Positions 11,483 to 22,343 are shown, counted from the first letter of the stretch. The stretch is 64,000 nucleotides of DNA from Tridacna crocea (GCA_943736015.1 OX031059.1:46077159-46141158); one strand, 5' to 3'. Made by a program: numbers and translations. The notes: generated by a model from the letters alone, not told the origin.

Positions 11483-11619
11483 GGGGAGGTGTAAAAATAT
11501 CTCCTTACCGGACAGTGTAGATCCAAGATCAGACTGCACAGAATGTACAGCCTGATCTTGTATTTACACTGTCCGCAAAAGGTCAGTAAGTAGCACTAAG
11601 CAGCGTTAGGGCTAGTTAA

Positions 11620-11791
11620 TTGACTTTTGATAGCCTTGGGAAAAAAGGAGGAATGCTAGTAACCACCATTTTCTTTCACCGACGTTTTCTTCCATTTCTT
11701 TGACAAAGCCCTTTATTTGAGTCGTCCTTAATTTGTCGTCTGCCAATACTTTGAATTCAGACGACCGCAATATTCTATCGTTTTGGTAAAA
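11620..11791 (+). repeat. Degraded family A element
   Basis: The left end is absent. GGGAAAAAAGGAGGAATGCTAG, TTTGTCGTCTGCCAAT and ATCGTTTTGGTAAA remain in A order. It directly adjoins the B right end. Confidence 0.6.
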
Positions 11792-11994
11792 AAAAAATCA
11801 CTTTTTTTATGCCAATGCTATTCCTTTATAATTGCAAAAGTTTTAGGTAAAGACCTGTCGGCACAGAACGTGCTGTTTGATTATTTAGTCTACGTAGTCA
11901 GATATTTTGAAAGATAGAGTGACCAGATAAAGCCCTGTAAATGAAACATCATGGGTCCGCTTAACTGACTAGATCTGACCACCTGACCTCTGTT

Positions 11995-12110
11995 AAAAAA
12001 AGTATCGATCCGGGATTGCCTGATCAGTCATGTCCAGACCGCACAGGCTGACCTGTGTCGAAACTTTGCTTTTGGAACATTTTCTGTATGTACAGGACTA
12101 CTTTTTTCGG
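11995..12110 (+). repeat. Family F fragment
   Basis: TATCGATCCGGGATTGCCTG, GCACAGGCTGACCTGTGTCG and AACATTTTCTGTATGTACAG follow the F order. Both outer ends are missing. Confidence 0.55.
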
Positions 12111-12385
12111 TTGTTGACAAAAAGGACTTTATGGATTCATTATTATATGCTTTCTTGCTTGGTAGAGTGTATCAGTGACGTGCATGAAACCTCCTTTTGC
12201 CAGAAAGTGGCTCAGTCGTTTACACCCGTATAGTTGTCAGTTTTGGAAAATCTTTGTGCAAAAGGCAATTGTTGGCAATAAGAAAATTTCTGTTTTTCCT
12301 TTACTGTTTGCGGTTGACAAACTATTTCTGTTCCATTGTTTTTCTTCTATACTTTGTAAAAGAAAGTTGCTCGTATGGAAATGGG

Positions 12386-12604
12386 TTATAGTCCTTTACC
12401 AGGTAATCCCCAGTCTGAACGGGAAATAAGCTATTGGAAAACATTGCTGGAAAAGGAGAAAATGCTGGTTAACCAGCATTTTCTCCTTTTCCTACAATGC
12501 TTTCTGCCATTTCAAAGACAAGCCTAATTCTTTGAGTCAGACTTTCCGTGAGGTCTATAAATGCCTTCTATATGGACAGGTCTAAAACGTTGACTTCATG
12601 TTAA
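12386..12604 (+). mobile_element. Family A element, left of a head-to-tail pair
   Basis: Degraded left end (AGTCCTTTACCAGGTAATCCC); palindrome GCTGGAAAAGGAG with an extra T at the turn. Its right end runs into the TTAA that starts the next A copy, so the two share one TTAA. Confidence 0.75.
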
Positions 12605-12829
12605 CCCATTACCACACAATCCCTACTTTTGACGCCCCTGAGAAAGAAGCCTTTTGAAAACACTGTGGGAAAAGGAGAAAATGCTGGTAACCAGCATTTT
12701 CTCCTTTTCCCACAGTGTTTTCTACCCTTCCCAGAACAAATTTCAATTTTTCAGTCATCTTTATTTTGTCGTCTGCAAATGCTTTCAATTTGGACCAGTC
12801 TAAAATGTTCTCGTGTGGTAAAGAGTTAA
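12601..12829 (+). mobile_element. Family A element, full length (229 bp)
   Basis: Clean TTAA at both ends and a perfect 67-bp palindrome (12656-12722) carrying the CACTGTGGG/CCCACAGTG variant in both arms. Close to the copy at 4360 along its whole length. Confidence 0.92.
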
Positions 12830-13080
12830 GGGTTAAAGCTGACTGCCATCGCGGAATCTATAAGAGTTAGATTAGGTCGACAGCCTTATTTTCGCTCTGC
12901 AACTGAAGCAATTTGAATACATTGTGAGATTCTCCTCTGTGTATTTCTATCTTAATTTGGCCATCCATTAGGCGTAAAATTAGATTGGGCTTTCTCATAT
13001 ATAGGAAATAGCGTGGAATGGCCCCGTCATGACGTGAATAAAACGTTGCTAGATTTTTCTATCGCGTGCTCTGTTAGAGC

Positions 13081-13149
13081 TGTCTTTCTTCTGAGCTAGC
13101 TCTCTGTCTCTCTTTCTTTCTGTCTCTCTGTCTCTCTCGCTCTCTCTCA
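13081..13149 (+). repeat. CT-rich microsatellite
   Basis: Interrupted TCTC/TTTC/TGTC units. Confidence 0.85.
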
Positions 13150-13936
13150 AAAGTATTGAAGGAGTTTGTATTAATTTGCCTTACCCCTACATACAAGTAT
13201 GACTGGAGCATAATCAATAGGTAGTTGTAAACATGACATGTATTTTGGGCCAGCAGTCTATATTTACGGTAATAAAATTTTCTGAGTTCGGCGTTCTCTC
13301 TCTTGCAAGGAAGATAAAACTTGTTTCCAAGGTATTTTGCTCGAAAAATATGATAAACGTTTACCGGAACTAAATACTCGCTGAATACGAAACTTTAAAA
13401 AAAAATGCGCAGTACTTGCATTCGGCACTGTGAAACGAACAGAACAGAACAGAATATTTCATTGACTTAACCTATACACGTTTTTCGTCATCAACAAAAA
13501 ATATATAAACAAATCTATTACGGTATAGGTCAGTGACACATATACAAACAATGAAAGCATTGAAGATAATGCTGTTCGAGTATTCAAGTAGACACGAAGT
13601 AAAAGTTTCATCTTTTTTCCCTTTTTGGATTATCTATGAATAAATCACACAATTTCACTGCTTCTAATTTTATTTGCCGATGCAGCCGCAATAAGATAAC
13701 CTTTATGAATAAATAATGGGGTGAAAGCCTATATAAAACAAATACTAAACTAATAATGTGGTTACCTTGTGATACCATATGTTAGTTCTTATGTTGAGAA
13801 TGAATACCATTATCTTACCATATGCTATGAAATACACTATTTTATTCGAGTCAAGTGTATCGTTACTCTCGTAGTTCTGTGTCTGATATATAAAGTAATT
13901 ATCAAAATGTAAGTTTGTGCAGTCCTACCATGATTC
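13150..13936. other. No recognised gene; possible LINE tail at 13436-13500
   Basis: GAACAGAACAGAACAGAATA at about 13438 is followed by TTTCATTGAC, resembling the tail-like structure at 6530 in the same orientation. The remainder shows nothing else. Confidence 0.35.
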
Positions 13937-14165
13937 TTAACCCATTACTAAACAATCCCTACTTTTGACGACACTGAGAAAGAAATCTTTAGAAAACATT
14001 ATGGGAAAAGGAGAAAATGCTGGTAACCAGCATTTTCTCCTTTTCCCACAATGTTTTCTATCCTTCAAAAAACAAAATTCAAATGTTCAATCACTTTTAT
14101 TTTGTCGTCTGCAGATGCTTTCAATTTGGACAAACCTAAGATTTTGTCGTTTGGTAATGAGGTAA
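13937..14165 (+). mobile_element. Family A element, full length (229 bp)
   Basis: Left TTAA intact, right site mutated to GTAA. The palindrome has one arm difference (CATTATGGG against CCCACAATG). Confidence 0.9.
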
Positions 14166-14283
14166 AAGACATATATCTCAGGAAAAAAGTTGCTGCGACA
14201 TTTTTGATAGCTCCGATTAGCATTACTGGGGCGACACGGTATGCTATAGACGTGTCCGTTTCAGTCCATAGTTCGAACAAAAT

Positions 14284-14500
14284 CTTAACTAGATAAAGGA
14301 CTTGTCCAAAATAAAAGCATTTATACGCCATAAATCAAATGGGGGAGGCTCATATGATTGCATCTGTCTTTGAAAGAGCAGAACATATCTTTAGTTAGGG
14401 AGAAAACGCTGGTGACTCGTATCTTCTCCTTTTTTCTGCAATGTTTAAATGCCTGTTTTCCCGAGGGTCATTAAAACCTGGGATCGTTTGGTGATAGGTT
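14284..14500 (-). repeat. Degraded family A element
   Basis: TTAACTAGATAAAGGACTTG, then TTAGGGAGAAAACGCTGGTG, TCTTCTCCTTTTTTCTGCAA and GGGATCGTTTGGTGATAGG keep A order with many substitutions. Confidence 0.6.
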
Positions 14501-14717
14501 CCAACATATTGGGTGTATCTACTGCTCAAACAATCAACACAATTTCCATGAAGTAAGCATCTAGTTGGATTAAGGACAAGATAATCAAATTTCAGTGAGA
14601 CTTTTTGTTTTATTTCTCCATGTGATAACCTTACTTTTTACATACCATGTTCCTTGAGTATTCTTTTTTGTGATCATCTTTTTTTTGTTCATCCTTTTTT
14701 CATCTCTCTTCTGTATC

Positions 14718-14808
14718 ATTACCAGCATTTTCACCTTTTCTCACAATGTTTTTAAAAGGCTTCTTTCACAGGGGTGTTAAAATTCGGGATCGTGTGGTAA
14801 AGGGTTAA
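14718..14808 (-). repeat. Half family A element starting at the palindrome centre
   Basis: Recognisable sequence begins at TTACCAGCATTTTC, the turn of the palindrome, and runs to a normal right end (GTGTGGTAAAGGGTTAA). The whole left half is missing. Confidence 0.75.
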
Positions 14809-14879
14809 ACCCTTTTTTGAGCGCCACTTATATTGTTTCTGTGTGGGAAACTTTTTAGAATACTTTTTTTCGTATTTTA

Positions 14880-15316
14880 CAAACATGACAGTTCGCAATA
14901 AATATATATAGCTGAAATACAAACCATCTGGCGGGATTCGAACCCATGCGGACGAATATCTACGTTTTTCAAAGTTTAACTCATTACCAAACGACAATAT
15001 TTTAGACTTGTGCAAATTGAAAGCATTTGCAGACGACAAAATAAAAGTGACTGAAAATTTGAAATTTGTCTTGTGAAGGGTAGAAAACGTTGTGGGAAAA
15101 GGAGAAAATGCTGGTTACCAGCATTTTCTCCTTTTCCTACAATGTTTTCTAAAGGCTTCTTTCTCAGGGGCGTCAAATGTAGGGATTGTGTGGTAATGGG
15201 TTAAAAGACCAATACCATAACCACTGAGCTAAAGAGATATCTCCCTAAAGAAGTTGTTAGGTATTGTATTGAAATCAGGACAAAGCCATGCATGAAGGAA
15301 TGGTCTCCCGTAATAC
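14880..15316 (-). mobile_element. tRNA-derived SINE copy 1, split by an A element
   Basis: Read on the minus strand, TAGCTCAGTGG (pol III A-box-like, from 15221-15231) and GGTTCGAATCC (B-box-like, 14934-14944) are tRNA gene promoter elements. The A element at 14976-15204 lies between them. The rest aligns with copy 2, including about 70 bp upstream of the tRNA part. Confidence 0.7.
14976..15204 (-). mobile_element. Family A element inserted in a SINE (229 bp)
   Basis: Clean TTAA at both ends, and removing one TTAA plus the insert restores continuity with the SINE copy at 15560-15833. Arms differ at a few positions (CGTTGTGGG against CCTACAATG). Confidence 0.92.
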
Positions 15317-15559
15317 AACCCTTGTTAACGTCATCTTTTATTGATGACTCAAAGTCTTATTAGTACAAAAGCATGAATAGTATGAATAGTGTTTTCAGGC
15401 CCGTCGACAACCTAGGTCATATTGGGCGCACTTACTTAGTAAACAATAATGGGAGGTGAAAATAACATACATGTGCAACAACATAAGACAAACATGATAA
15501 ATGAGGAATGGATGAAACACAAAATAATGCCCCTTTTGTCGCCTTTTACGACATGCATG

Positions 15560-15833
15560 CATGTACAACAAATAGGATTAATGGCTCAATAGCCAATTCG
15601 GACAAGCCCCCATCTTATGAACATGATAGTTGGCAACAAATGCCCAGCTGACATACAACCCGCGTGTGGCGAGATTCGAATCCATGCAGACAGATATCCT
15701 TGTTATTCTAGGTTTACGAGACCAATACTATAACCACTGAGCTAAAGAGATATCTCCCTAACGCATTTGTTAGGTATTGTATTGAAATCGGGACAAAGCC
15801 ATGCATTAAGGAGTGGTTTACCGTAACACGTAA
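15560..15833 (-). mobile_element. tRNA-derived SINE copy 2, uninterrupted
   Basis: Minus strand: GGGAGATATCTCTTTAGCTC opens a tRNA-like part with A box at 15734-15745 and B box GATTCGAATC at 15672-15682, about 50 nt apart as in tRNA genes. A body containing TTTGTTGCCAACTATCATG and GTCGTAAAAGGCGAC follows. I recall a similar GTCGTAA.AGGCGAC block in some metazoan SINE core domains, but could not check it. Confidence 0.65.
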
Positions 15834-15997
15834 TATCTTTCTTTTTCACCGTAAGCTTCAACTTTTCTGGTACATATGCGCTGTGGAACTTGACAGTGAG
15901 AATGACAAATATACGTCAATACATCAACATACCCCCACCCACCCCTCCTCCATCCCCCACACACACCCCCCCTTCCATCTACTAAAAATATTAGACC

Positions 15998-16060
15998 GTT
16001 CGAATCCTGGATCAGACTGCAAAGTATTTGAAATCGGATCTTGATCTGCAGTAAATGAAC
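15998..16060. repeat. Family B palindrome relic
   Basis: CCTGGATCAGACTGCAAA and a weak complement (CGGATCTTGATCTGC) remain. Ends not visible. Confidence 0.4.
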
Positions 16061-16137
16061 AAAACAAATACTAATAATGACATACATTATACATTACATT
16101 CTAAATGGAGTACATCCAACTGAGGTCTATAATTGCG

Positions 16138-16366
16138 TTAACCCTTTACCACACGGCAAAATTTTAGACCTATCCAAATTGAAATCTTTTGCAGACGACG
16201 TTTTCATATTGGTTCGAATAACTCAATCTTTCCTTGATAGAAAAGAAAACTTTGTGGGGAAAGGAGAAAATGCTGGTTACCAGCATTTTCTCCTTTTCCC
16301 ACAATGTTTTCAGAAGGCGTCTTCCTTAGGGTAGTCAACAGTCGTCATAGTGTGGTAAAGGTTTGA
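16138..16366 (-). mobile_element. Family A element, full length (229 bp)
   Basis: Left TTAACCCTTTACCACACGGC; right site mutated to TTGA. Palindrome arms nearly intact (CTTTGTGGGG against CCCACAATG). Confidence 0.88.
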
Positions 16367-16524
16367 AATCAATACGCAACCTATTCAATATACAAGTATA
16401 TGTTAAGTTAGTTAACATCTTCCTAATTAAACACAAAAACTAATTCCGAGAAACTCTTCTCTATCTATGTTCGAATCTGGAGTAACATTTAATTAGTGGC
16501 AATGGAGAATCAAACTTACATTGG

Positions 16525-16580
16525 TAAATAGGATAGATCAAGATCAGGTTGCACAAAACGTGCAGTCTGGTCTTACATTC
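16525..16580. repeat. Family B palindrome relic
   Basis: GATAGATCAAGATCAGGTTGC, then GTGCAGTCTGGTCTT. It abuts a TTTAACAAAACAATCCCTA motif that resembles an A left end. Confidence 0.5.
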
Positions 16581-16689
16581 CTTTATCATTTAACAAAACA
16601 ATCCCTATAATTGGAACAAAACGAGGATTTCAAACGGATTTATCTGGACGTCCATGTTATTCGACTATTTATATGACAACAGAACTGCA

Positions 16690-16870
16690 AACCAGTCCCT
16701 ACCGGAAGAGTTTGCGAACAAAAATAAAATTATGCAAAAATAATTTATTTCCCTGTGGGACGGTAGAAAACATTGTGGAAAAAGGAAAAAAATCTGATTT
16801 ATAGGATTTTTTCCCCTTTTTTCCACAAAGGTTTCAAAAGTCTCATTAGTCAGGTCTTTGAAAGCACATT
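16690..16870 (-). repeat. Degraded family A element
   Basis: GTAGAAAACATTGTGG, AAAAAGG.., TTTTTCCCC and TCCACAAAGGTTTC preserve the palindrome skeleton, but the turn has mutated to TTTATAGGA. Confidence 0.55.
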
Positions 16871-18160
16871 TTTTTTTTAAAATGGTCAATGGCATTGAAC
16901 ATGGTTCAGAAACGTTTTTTGGTTGAGATGTTCATGCTGGTATATATAGTTACGGACCATTAGTGAATGGCCTTATATTACCATAACTAAGCACACAAAT
17001 CAAAAGGGAAAAAAATTGACGGCAAGGAAAAAAAAGTTTAGTAATCAGAATCTGTTAGGTGTCTTGATTATTCTATAGGCTGTTATCTATTGTCATTTGC
17101 ATTCACATTTACATAGAAAATTACGTTTTCTAACGGTTACGGAATCGGGAAGATTTTGCTGAATAGGAACGTTTTCCTTAGGCAATTGTATTTCTCTTTC
17201 CCCATTATTTATTAACACAAATTCTATCGGGCTAGAAGTAAAATTATGCAAATGTCACACATGCAAATGAGACGACGGAAGATGACATGTTAATATCGTA
17301 TTCCAAACACTTTTTCACCCTCCCAAGAAGCTCTCTGTAGACTTCTTATGAATATTTTTGGAGTAAGAAGACGGACCGTAAATCCTCAATATTGGTTTCG
17401 AAAAAGGGGTGCTCTGATTGGTCGAAACGTTCCGAAGCGAGGTCAGATTCTTTGGCATTATGCAGAGGTTTCTGGGAAAGCTAGAAGAACCCGATACAAA
17501 GATCCAGACGGGGCCATAGTACACAGGAAGTTGGAAAATTTGTGCGCTCGACGTAAAACTGTTTTATTATATTTCAGTTACCCAAGATAGTTTTAGTGAG
17601 AAAAGGAGAAAACATCGTACAAAAAAATCCAATTTTTATGGAATGATTAAGTACTAAGATTTTGTATGGAGTAAGATGGTCGATATCTATTTTGTAGGAC
17701 GAAGGGCTGCTTAAATTATGTAGATACAAAGCTGGGTTGTTATTTAAAAAAAAAGTAGGTATGTTATTCCAGTTTTACTGATTTCTTTTGTACATAAAAT
17801 ACAAAATACATCCATATAAAAACAGCAAACAAAAGATAATTTTTCTTCTTTTCCACAGCCTATTTTATAAAATGATTTACCAAAAATAGAAACTTAAAAT
17901 AACAAAACGGAAATAAAATTGAGAAAAATATATCCTGAATTTTAGGTGAAATTAGAGATGTTTCTAGTAAAATTATATCTTTTTTACACTTTTCTTTCTT
18001 ATTTTTTCCCATAGAACTAGTAGGATTTGGTATCCTTAGAAATCGTCGGTAGCAGATAATATTTAAATCGCTTTATAAGAAGGTGAATGTCTGTCTGTTA
18101 CTGTTGAATTCCAAAATAACATTAGCTTTCTCGCAATTAAGAGCACACGTTAATTTTTTT
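16871..18160. other. No recognised feature
   Basis: About 1.3 kb of AT-rich DNA. The 80-codon frame at 17348-17590 is rich in Arg and Lys, has no family I know and lacks splice or start context. Confidence 0.4.
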
Positions 18161-18162
18161 TA

Positions 18163-18390
18163 AATCTTCACCAAATGACAAAATTTTAGATTACACCGAA
18201 CTGATAGCATTTGCAATACGAGAAATCGGGTATGGCCCAAAACAAGTTTTTTTGTGAAATGATAGGAAATAATGTTAGAAAATGAGAAAATTACTGGTCA
18301 CTAGAATTTCTACCTTTTTACCAATATTTTCAAACGTTTTGTTTTTCAAAAACATTGAACTTCAAGTTTGTGTGGAAAAGGCTAAAGGTG
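18163..18390 (-). repeat. Degraded family A element
   Basis: CTTCACCAAATGACAAAATTTTAG is a good A end (18168 on). The palindrome is eroded (AAAATGAGAAAATTACTGGTC) and the right end is TTTGTGTGGAAAAGGCTAA. Confidence 0.6.
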
Positions 18391-19210
18391 ATTGTACAAT
18401 TCTGTCATGATTGCGATGATCTTTTTTTATTGCCAAAAAAAGTCTGCATCGAAAACTCAGTCGACTACCATTATACGAAAATAAATTGTTTAGATTTTAC
18501 CATAATAGTAAATTTCGAACTTCATATATTTTCAAAAATCGTCAGATGTGCTTCATCTTTCATAAGGAAATTTCGTGATTTTTTTATATAAAAAAAAAAA
18601 AGAAAATTAACAAAATACGGTCAACTTTAATTTTTATTAATTTTGCAATTTTGTCCCTTTTTATTGTAAAATACAATTTTTTGCGTGTAAAATAAAGCCA
18701 TTTCTGGTCCTCAGCAAATTAGTTTCCCTAATTGTAACATTCGTGTTTGGAAAACAGAAATTCATAATATTTCAGATGGCATTTTTGATTCAAAGAGTTT
18801 TTACCATTTACGTCGATCGACCTGTACCTGAAGTGTGATTCCTGGATATGAGAAATTCCACCAACCCCACCGACTAGCGGTAAGTTAATGATTTGAATTG
18901 CTTGAAATATTGAATGGATTTCTTTTTTTATTTTTTTACCTATTTTCTTTAAATTGCAAAAAATGACAAATTGAAATTAAGATATATTTTTACTCTCTCC
19001 ATTCTCTCTATGTCTCATTTGCATAAATAAGCATTTGATAACATGTAGCCCCTTTTTTGTAAACTTCTACGATGTCTTTTTTTTTCAATTAATTTGCAGA
19101 CGGTAAGTCAAATGGTCAGTTATACAATACAATGATGCAATTTGCCAAAAACCGGTAATTTTCACTGATGAAGCCCAACATCTGCACAATTATATCCAGA
19201 ACAATAAAAA
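18391..19210. other. No recognised feature
   Basis: Very AT-rich, with several T and A runs and no repeat match. Confidence 0.45.
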
Positions 19211-19214
19211 TGAG

Positions 19215-19400
19215 CCCTGCTATGTGTAAAGGATGCTTAATGCATTTGCGAAAAAGTATCGATCCAGGACTGCGCAGGCTGATCTGGGCCGAAACCTTTC
19301 GCTATTGGTCAATTTTCTGTATTTTCTAGGACCAACCTACCTCAAGATTAAGTCGGTTGTAAAAGAAAAAGTAGCCATTATGACAATATAATTGTGTATC
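19215..19400 (-). repeat. Family F, partial copy
   Basis: GGATGCTTAATGCATTTGCG, AAAGTATCGATCCAGGACTG, CGCAGGCTGATCTGGGCCG and the TTTCGCTATTGGTCAATTTT flank. The outer end nearest 19400 is missing. Confidence 0.65.
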
Positions 19401-19427
19401 ACACAGTCGCATTTAACCCCCTCTTGC

Positions 19428-19735
19428 TAGAGCACGGCTCATGTAAATGCGTGATGCTCTGTAAAAAGGGAGCTTAATGCATATCCGTGATGTATGGTAA
19501 CCAAGTCATCACATATTTATGGATCCATAAAACTCCATATAAAAAATCCATATTTCTTTAAACAACTGACCGAAACCATAAGGTAGAATGACCCTTTGAC
19601 ATGCAGTCAGTTTAAAGAAAGAGAAAAGTTTCGGCCCATGTCAGCCTGCGCGGAATGCGCAGGCTGGCATGGGTCGATACTTTTCTCAAAGGCATTAAGC
19701 CCCCTTTTTCGTAGAGCATGACTCAGAAGCTGTCA
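19428..19735 (+). mobile_element. Family F element, complete copy
   Basis: Inverted ends (GAGCACGG.../GAGCATGACTC with AAGGGAGCTTAATGC and its complement). Internal blocks are GTCATCACATATTTATGGATC and TGACCCTTTGACATGCAG. The palindrome at 19621-19687 has 31-nt arms (28 of 31 paired) round GGAAT and turns at CTGCGC/GCGCAG. Confidence 0.8.
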
Positions 19736-19873
19736 ACATTTAGATGCTAGATAGATGCTGATTTGACTTATGCGTCTTAAATCTTACTTTTCTACTTTTG
19801 GACAATCATACAAAAACCGGTATATCACGGCTGAAAACATGTTTATGGTAAAGACATGGTTAAATTCTGCCAT

Positions 19874-20103
19874 TTAACCCATTACCACACAATCCTTACT
19901 TTTGACGACCCTGAGAAAAAATACTTTAGAAAACATTGTGGGAAAAGGATGAAATGCTGGGTACCAGAATTTTTCTCCTTTTCCCACAATGTTTTCTACC
20001 CTTTACTAAACAAATTTTAAAGTTTCAGTCACTTTTATTTTGTCGTCTGCATATGCTTTCGATTTGGACAAGCCTAAAATTTTGTCGTTTGGTAATGAGT
20101 TGA
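19874..20103 (+). mobile_element. Family A element, full length
   Basis: Left TTAA intact, right TTGA. The left arm reads AAAAGGATGAAATGCTGGG, a few mismatches from the right arm. Confidence 0.88.
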
Positions 20104-20427
20104 ATACCCACTATATGATTACTAGGCCTATAAAAACCAAATCACTGCCTCACGCAAAATCCATCGGGAACATGCAACTGTCGAAGTAGTGAAGAGCCAA
20201 GGCTCAATCTTATGATATTTGGATATTTCCAAACCAATTTTCAGTTATTTTCTCCATGCGAAATAATACGAAAAAAGAGCACAGAAAAAAAATATTTTAT
20301 TCTATCATCCAGTTTTATGGTCAATTTACAAGCGCAATTTTACAAACGCAACTAGAGATGTATTTAGACCAGACAAGTATAAGTATCCTATCTTTTGTTC
20401 CGGCCTTTCTTATTTGAATTTTGATTT

Positions 20428-20868
20428 TTAACCCTTTGGCTGAAAAGCGCGACTTACTGACCTTTTGCGGACAGCGAAGATCAAGATCAGACTGCACAGA
20501 ACGTGTAGTCTGATCTTTGATCTACACTGTCCGATAAGCAGATATCATTTCCAAAAAACATAACCATGATATTGCAGTATTTGAATTTTTAACCCATTAC
20601 CACACAATCCCTACTTTTGACGCCTTCAGAAAAGAAGCCTCCAGAAAACATTGTGGGTAAAAGGAGAAAATGCTGGTAACCAGCATTTTCTCCTTTTCCC
20701 ACAATGTTTTCTACCGTTCACAAAACAAATTTCAAATTTTCAGTCACTTTTATTTTGTCGTCTGCAAATGCTTTCAATTTGGACAAGTCGAAAATGTTGT
20801 CGTTTGGTAATGAATTAAAATATCGGAGAGAGAAAATCATTTTAGTTATTTAGCAGGATAAAGTTTAA
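20428..20868. mobile_element. Family B element containing an A element
   Basis: The left end is TTAACCCTTTGGCTGAAAAG. The palindrome spans about 20470-20536 (GATCAAGATCAGACTGCAC and complement). The right end TTAGCAGGATAAAGTTTAA appears only after the A insert. Without the insert the element would be about 210 bp, the normal B size. Confidence 0.75.
20589..20818 (+). mobile_element. Family A element inside B
   Basis: TTAA at both ends. Palindrome complete apart from a T insertion in the left arm (GTGGGTAAAAGGAG). The host B arms lie on either side. Confidence 0.9.
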
Positions 20869-20879
20869 GTCTTGCTCGG

Positions 20880-21010
20880 TGAAAATGGGTTTTAATGTAC
20901 CTGCAAAAAGTGTCGGCTTAGATCAAACTGCAGAGACCTGCTGACATGGTCAAGCCTCTTTACGACTGGTCAATTTTTCTCACTCTCAACGACTACTGTA
21001 CAGTGACGGA
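20880..21010 (+). repeat. Degraded family F fragment
   Basis: GCAAAAAGTGTCGGCTTAGATC, TGGTCAAGCCTCTTTACG and GACTGGTCAATTTT follow F order. Outer ends lost. Confidence 0.45.
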
Positions 21011-21452
21011 TGCATATAGCCGAAAATAAATGGACAAGTAGAGCATGTGTTATGAGGGATTGAAGGCAAACTAGTTCCTAAAAGCGTTGTCTTATTTTCT
21101 TACCTGAGTCTTATTGTGACGTTTGATTATCTATAATCGTCTGTCTTTTCAAATGACCTTTTTGATTTCGAATATATTTTAGTATGATACGAAATGCATG
21201 TATATGCATAATTATTAGTAAAGTCTCTTGCTAAACAAAATTTTAGATCTTTTCAAGATCTTGTGATAAAATCGGTTCATAAATGAGGTCCTACTGACTT
21301 TCAGGAATAGACTTACTTTGTGATAAAATGGCCGAAGTACCGTTGGACAGAACATTAGAAGCAGTTCAACGAAATCAAACAAACAAGGCACTTGACAGCA
21401 TACTATTGTCTTTTCAGTCATGACTTTGTCACCCTGCTTAGGCCTTTATGGC

Positions 21453-21707
21453 CTGCAGCACGCGAAAAGGGACATTCGGACGTTTGCGTAAAGTGTCCTT
21501 TCGGATCAGCTTTGTGCTGTCCGCTCAGGCTAATCCGAGACGATACTGTCCGTTTTTTATGTAATTTTCTGTTTTACACGTGTTTACTGTGACACAAAAT
21601 CTAATATAGTCGTAAAGTGTCGTCTCGGATTAGCCTGCGCGGAATGCGCAGGCTAATCCGAGACGACATTTTACGCAAATGTCCGAATGCCCCTCAAGCT
21701 CGTGTGA
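21453..21707. mobile_element. Family E double-palindrome element
   Basis: GCACGCGAAAAGGGACATTC and the opposite end ...AATGCCCCTCAAGCTCGTG. The right palindrome (CTCGGATTAGCCTGCGC-GGAAT-complement) is almost perfect; the left has decayed round TTTGTGCTGTCC. Confidence 0.85.
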
Positions 21708-22116
21708 TACGAACCACATCACCTTATATCACTTGCAATGGTATTTCATTGTTTGAAAAGAAACTGGTATGATTATATCATGTTAATTCTCACAGGAAAA
21801 GAAACGTTTAAAACATCTGTCTGAAATATTAAAAGCATTACCAACCAAAACTGACTAGATTCTACTTCTTCACTTCTTCGGGAAGAAGGTGATCAGCCGT
21901 GTCTCGCTTTCGAGCAATGTATACTTGTCACCAGAGACAAAATATATCGATGACCTTTGCAAATGATCACAATTTTATTCCTGGGTAAAGAGAGAAAAGG
22001 GGGCTGGTATATTAGATTTATACGGATTGCACGTCAGGGTCTCTCTGGGGGGATGTTTCGGGATTTGTCATTGATTTTTTTTTTATCATTTTGGTCCGCC
22101 TTCTCCAAGTCATCCA
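21708..22116. other. No recognised feature
   Basis: No repeat match. The frame 21957-22262 runs into the next A copy and is not gene-like. Confidence 0.45.
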
Positions 22117-22343
22117 TTAACGGCATTACGAGAAGACAAAACTTTAGACTGGTCCATTCTGGAAGCATTAGTCGACAAGATGTTAACTACTGCTTAAACT
22201 ATAGAATTTGTCTTTCGATGAGTAGTAGAAAATATCATGGCAAAATGAGAAAATTTCGGTAACAACATTTTCTTCTATCCTAATAGTTTAAAGGGCTTCT
22301 TTCTAAAGACCGTAAAACACGTGACCGTTTGATCAAGGGTTAA
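22117..22343 (-). repeat. Degraded family A element with both TTAA sites
   Basis: Both TTAA ends survive 227 bp apart, but the palindrome is heavily mutated (AAATATCATGGCAAAATGAG, ATTTTCTTCTATCC). One of the oldest copies that still shows the standard length. Confidence 0.7.

Larger units (their letters stand above)
11152..11619. mobile_element. Family B element interrupted by an A element
   Basis: A B end (TTACCCTTTATCCTGCTG) lies left of the A copy at 11177. To the right come the B palindrome (GGACAGTGTAGATCCAAGAT..., complement ending CACTGTCCG) and the opposite B end (GCAGCGTTAGGGCTAGTTAA). A TTTA microsatellite sits inside the remaining part. Assembly of the two halves is by analogy with intact copies. 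Confidence 0.55.

Noticed and set aside
12629-12829. Repeated 66-residue peptide containing ENAGNQHFLLFPQCF, seen at 4388, 12629, 13965, 14976, 63478 and elsewhere
   Set aside because: It looks like a conserved protein family but is the translation of the A palindrome in one phase; frames differ between copies and start and stop inside the element.
14934-15231. tRNA gene
   Set aside because: A- and B-box-like motifs are present, but the tRNA-like part cannot form a full cloverleaf and is followed by a repeated body; a SINE fits better.
17348-17590. 80-residue basic protein
   Set aside because: No recognisable domain, no splice or start context, and lengths like this occur by chance many times in the window.
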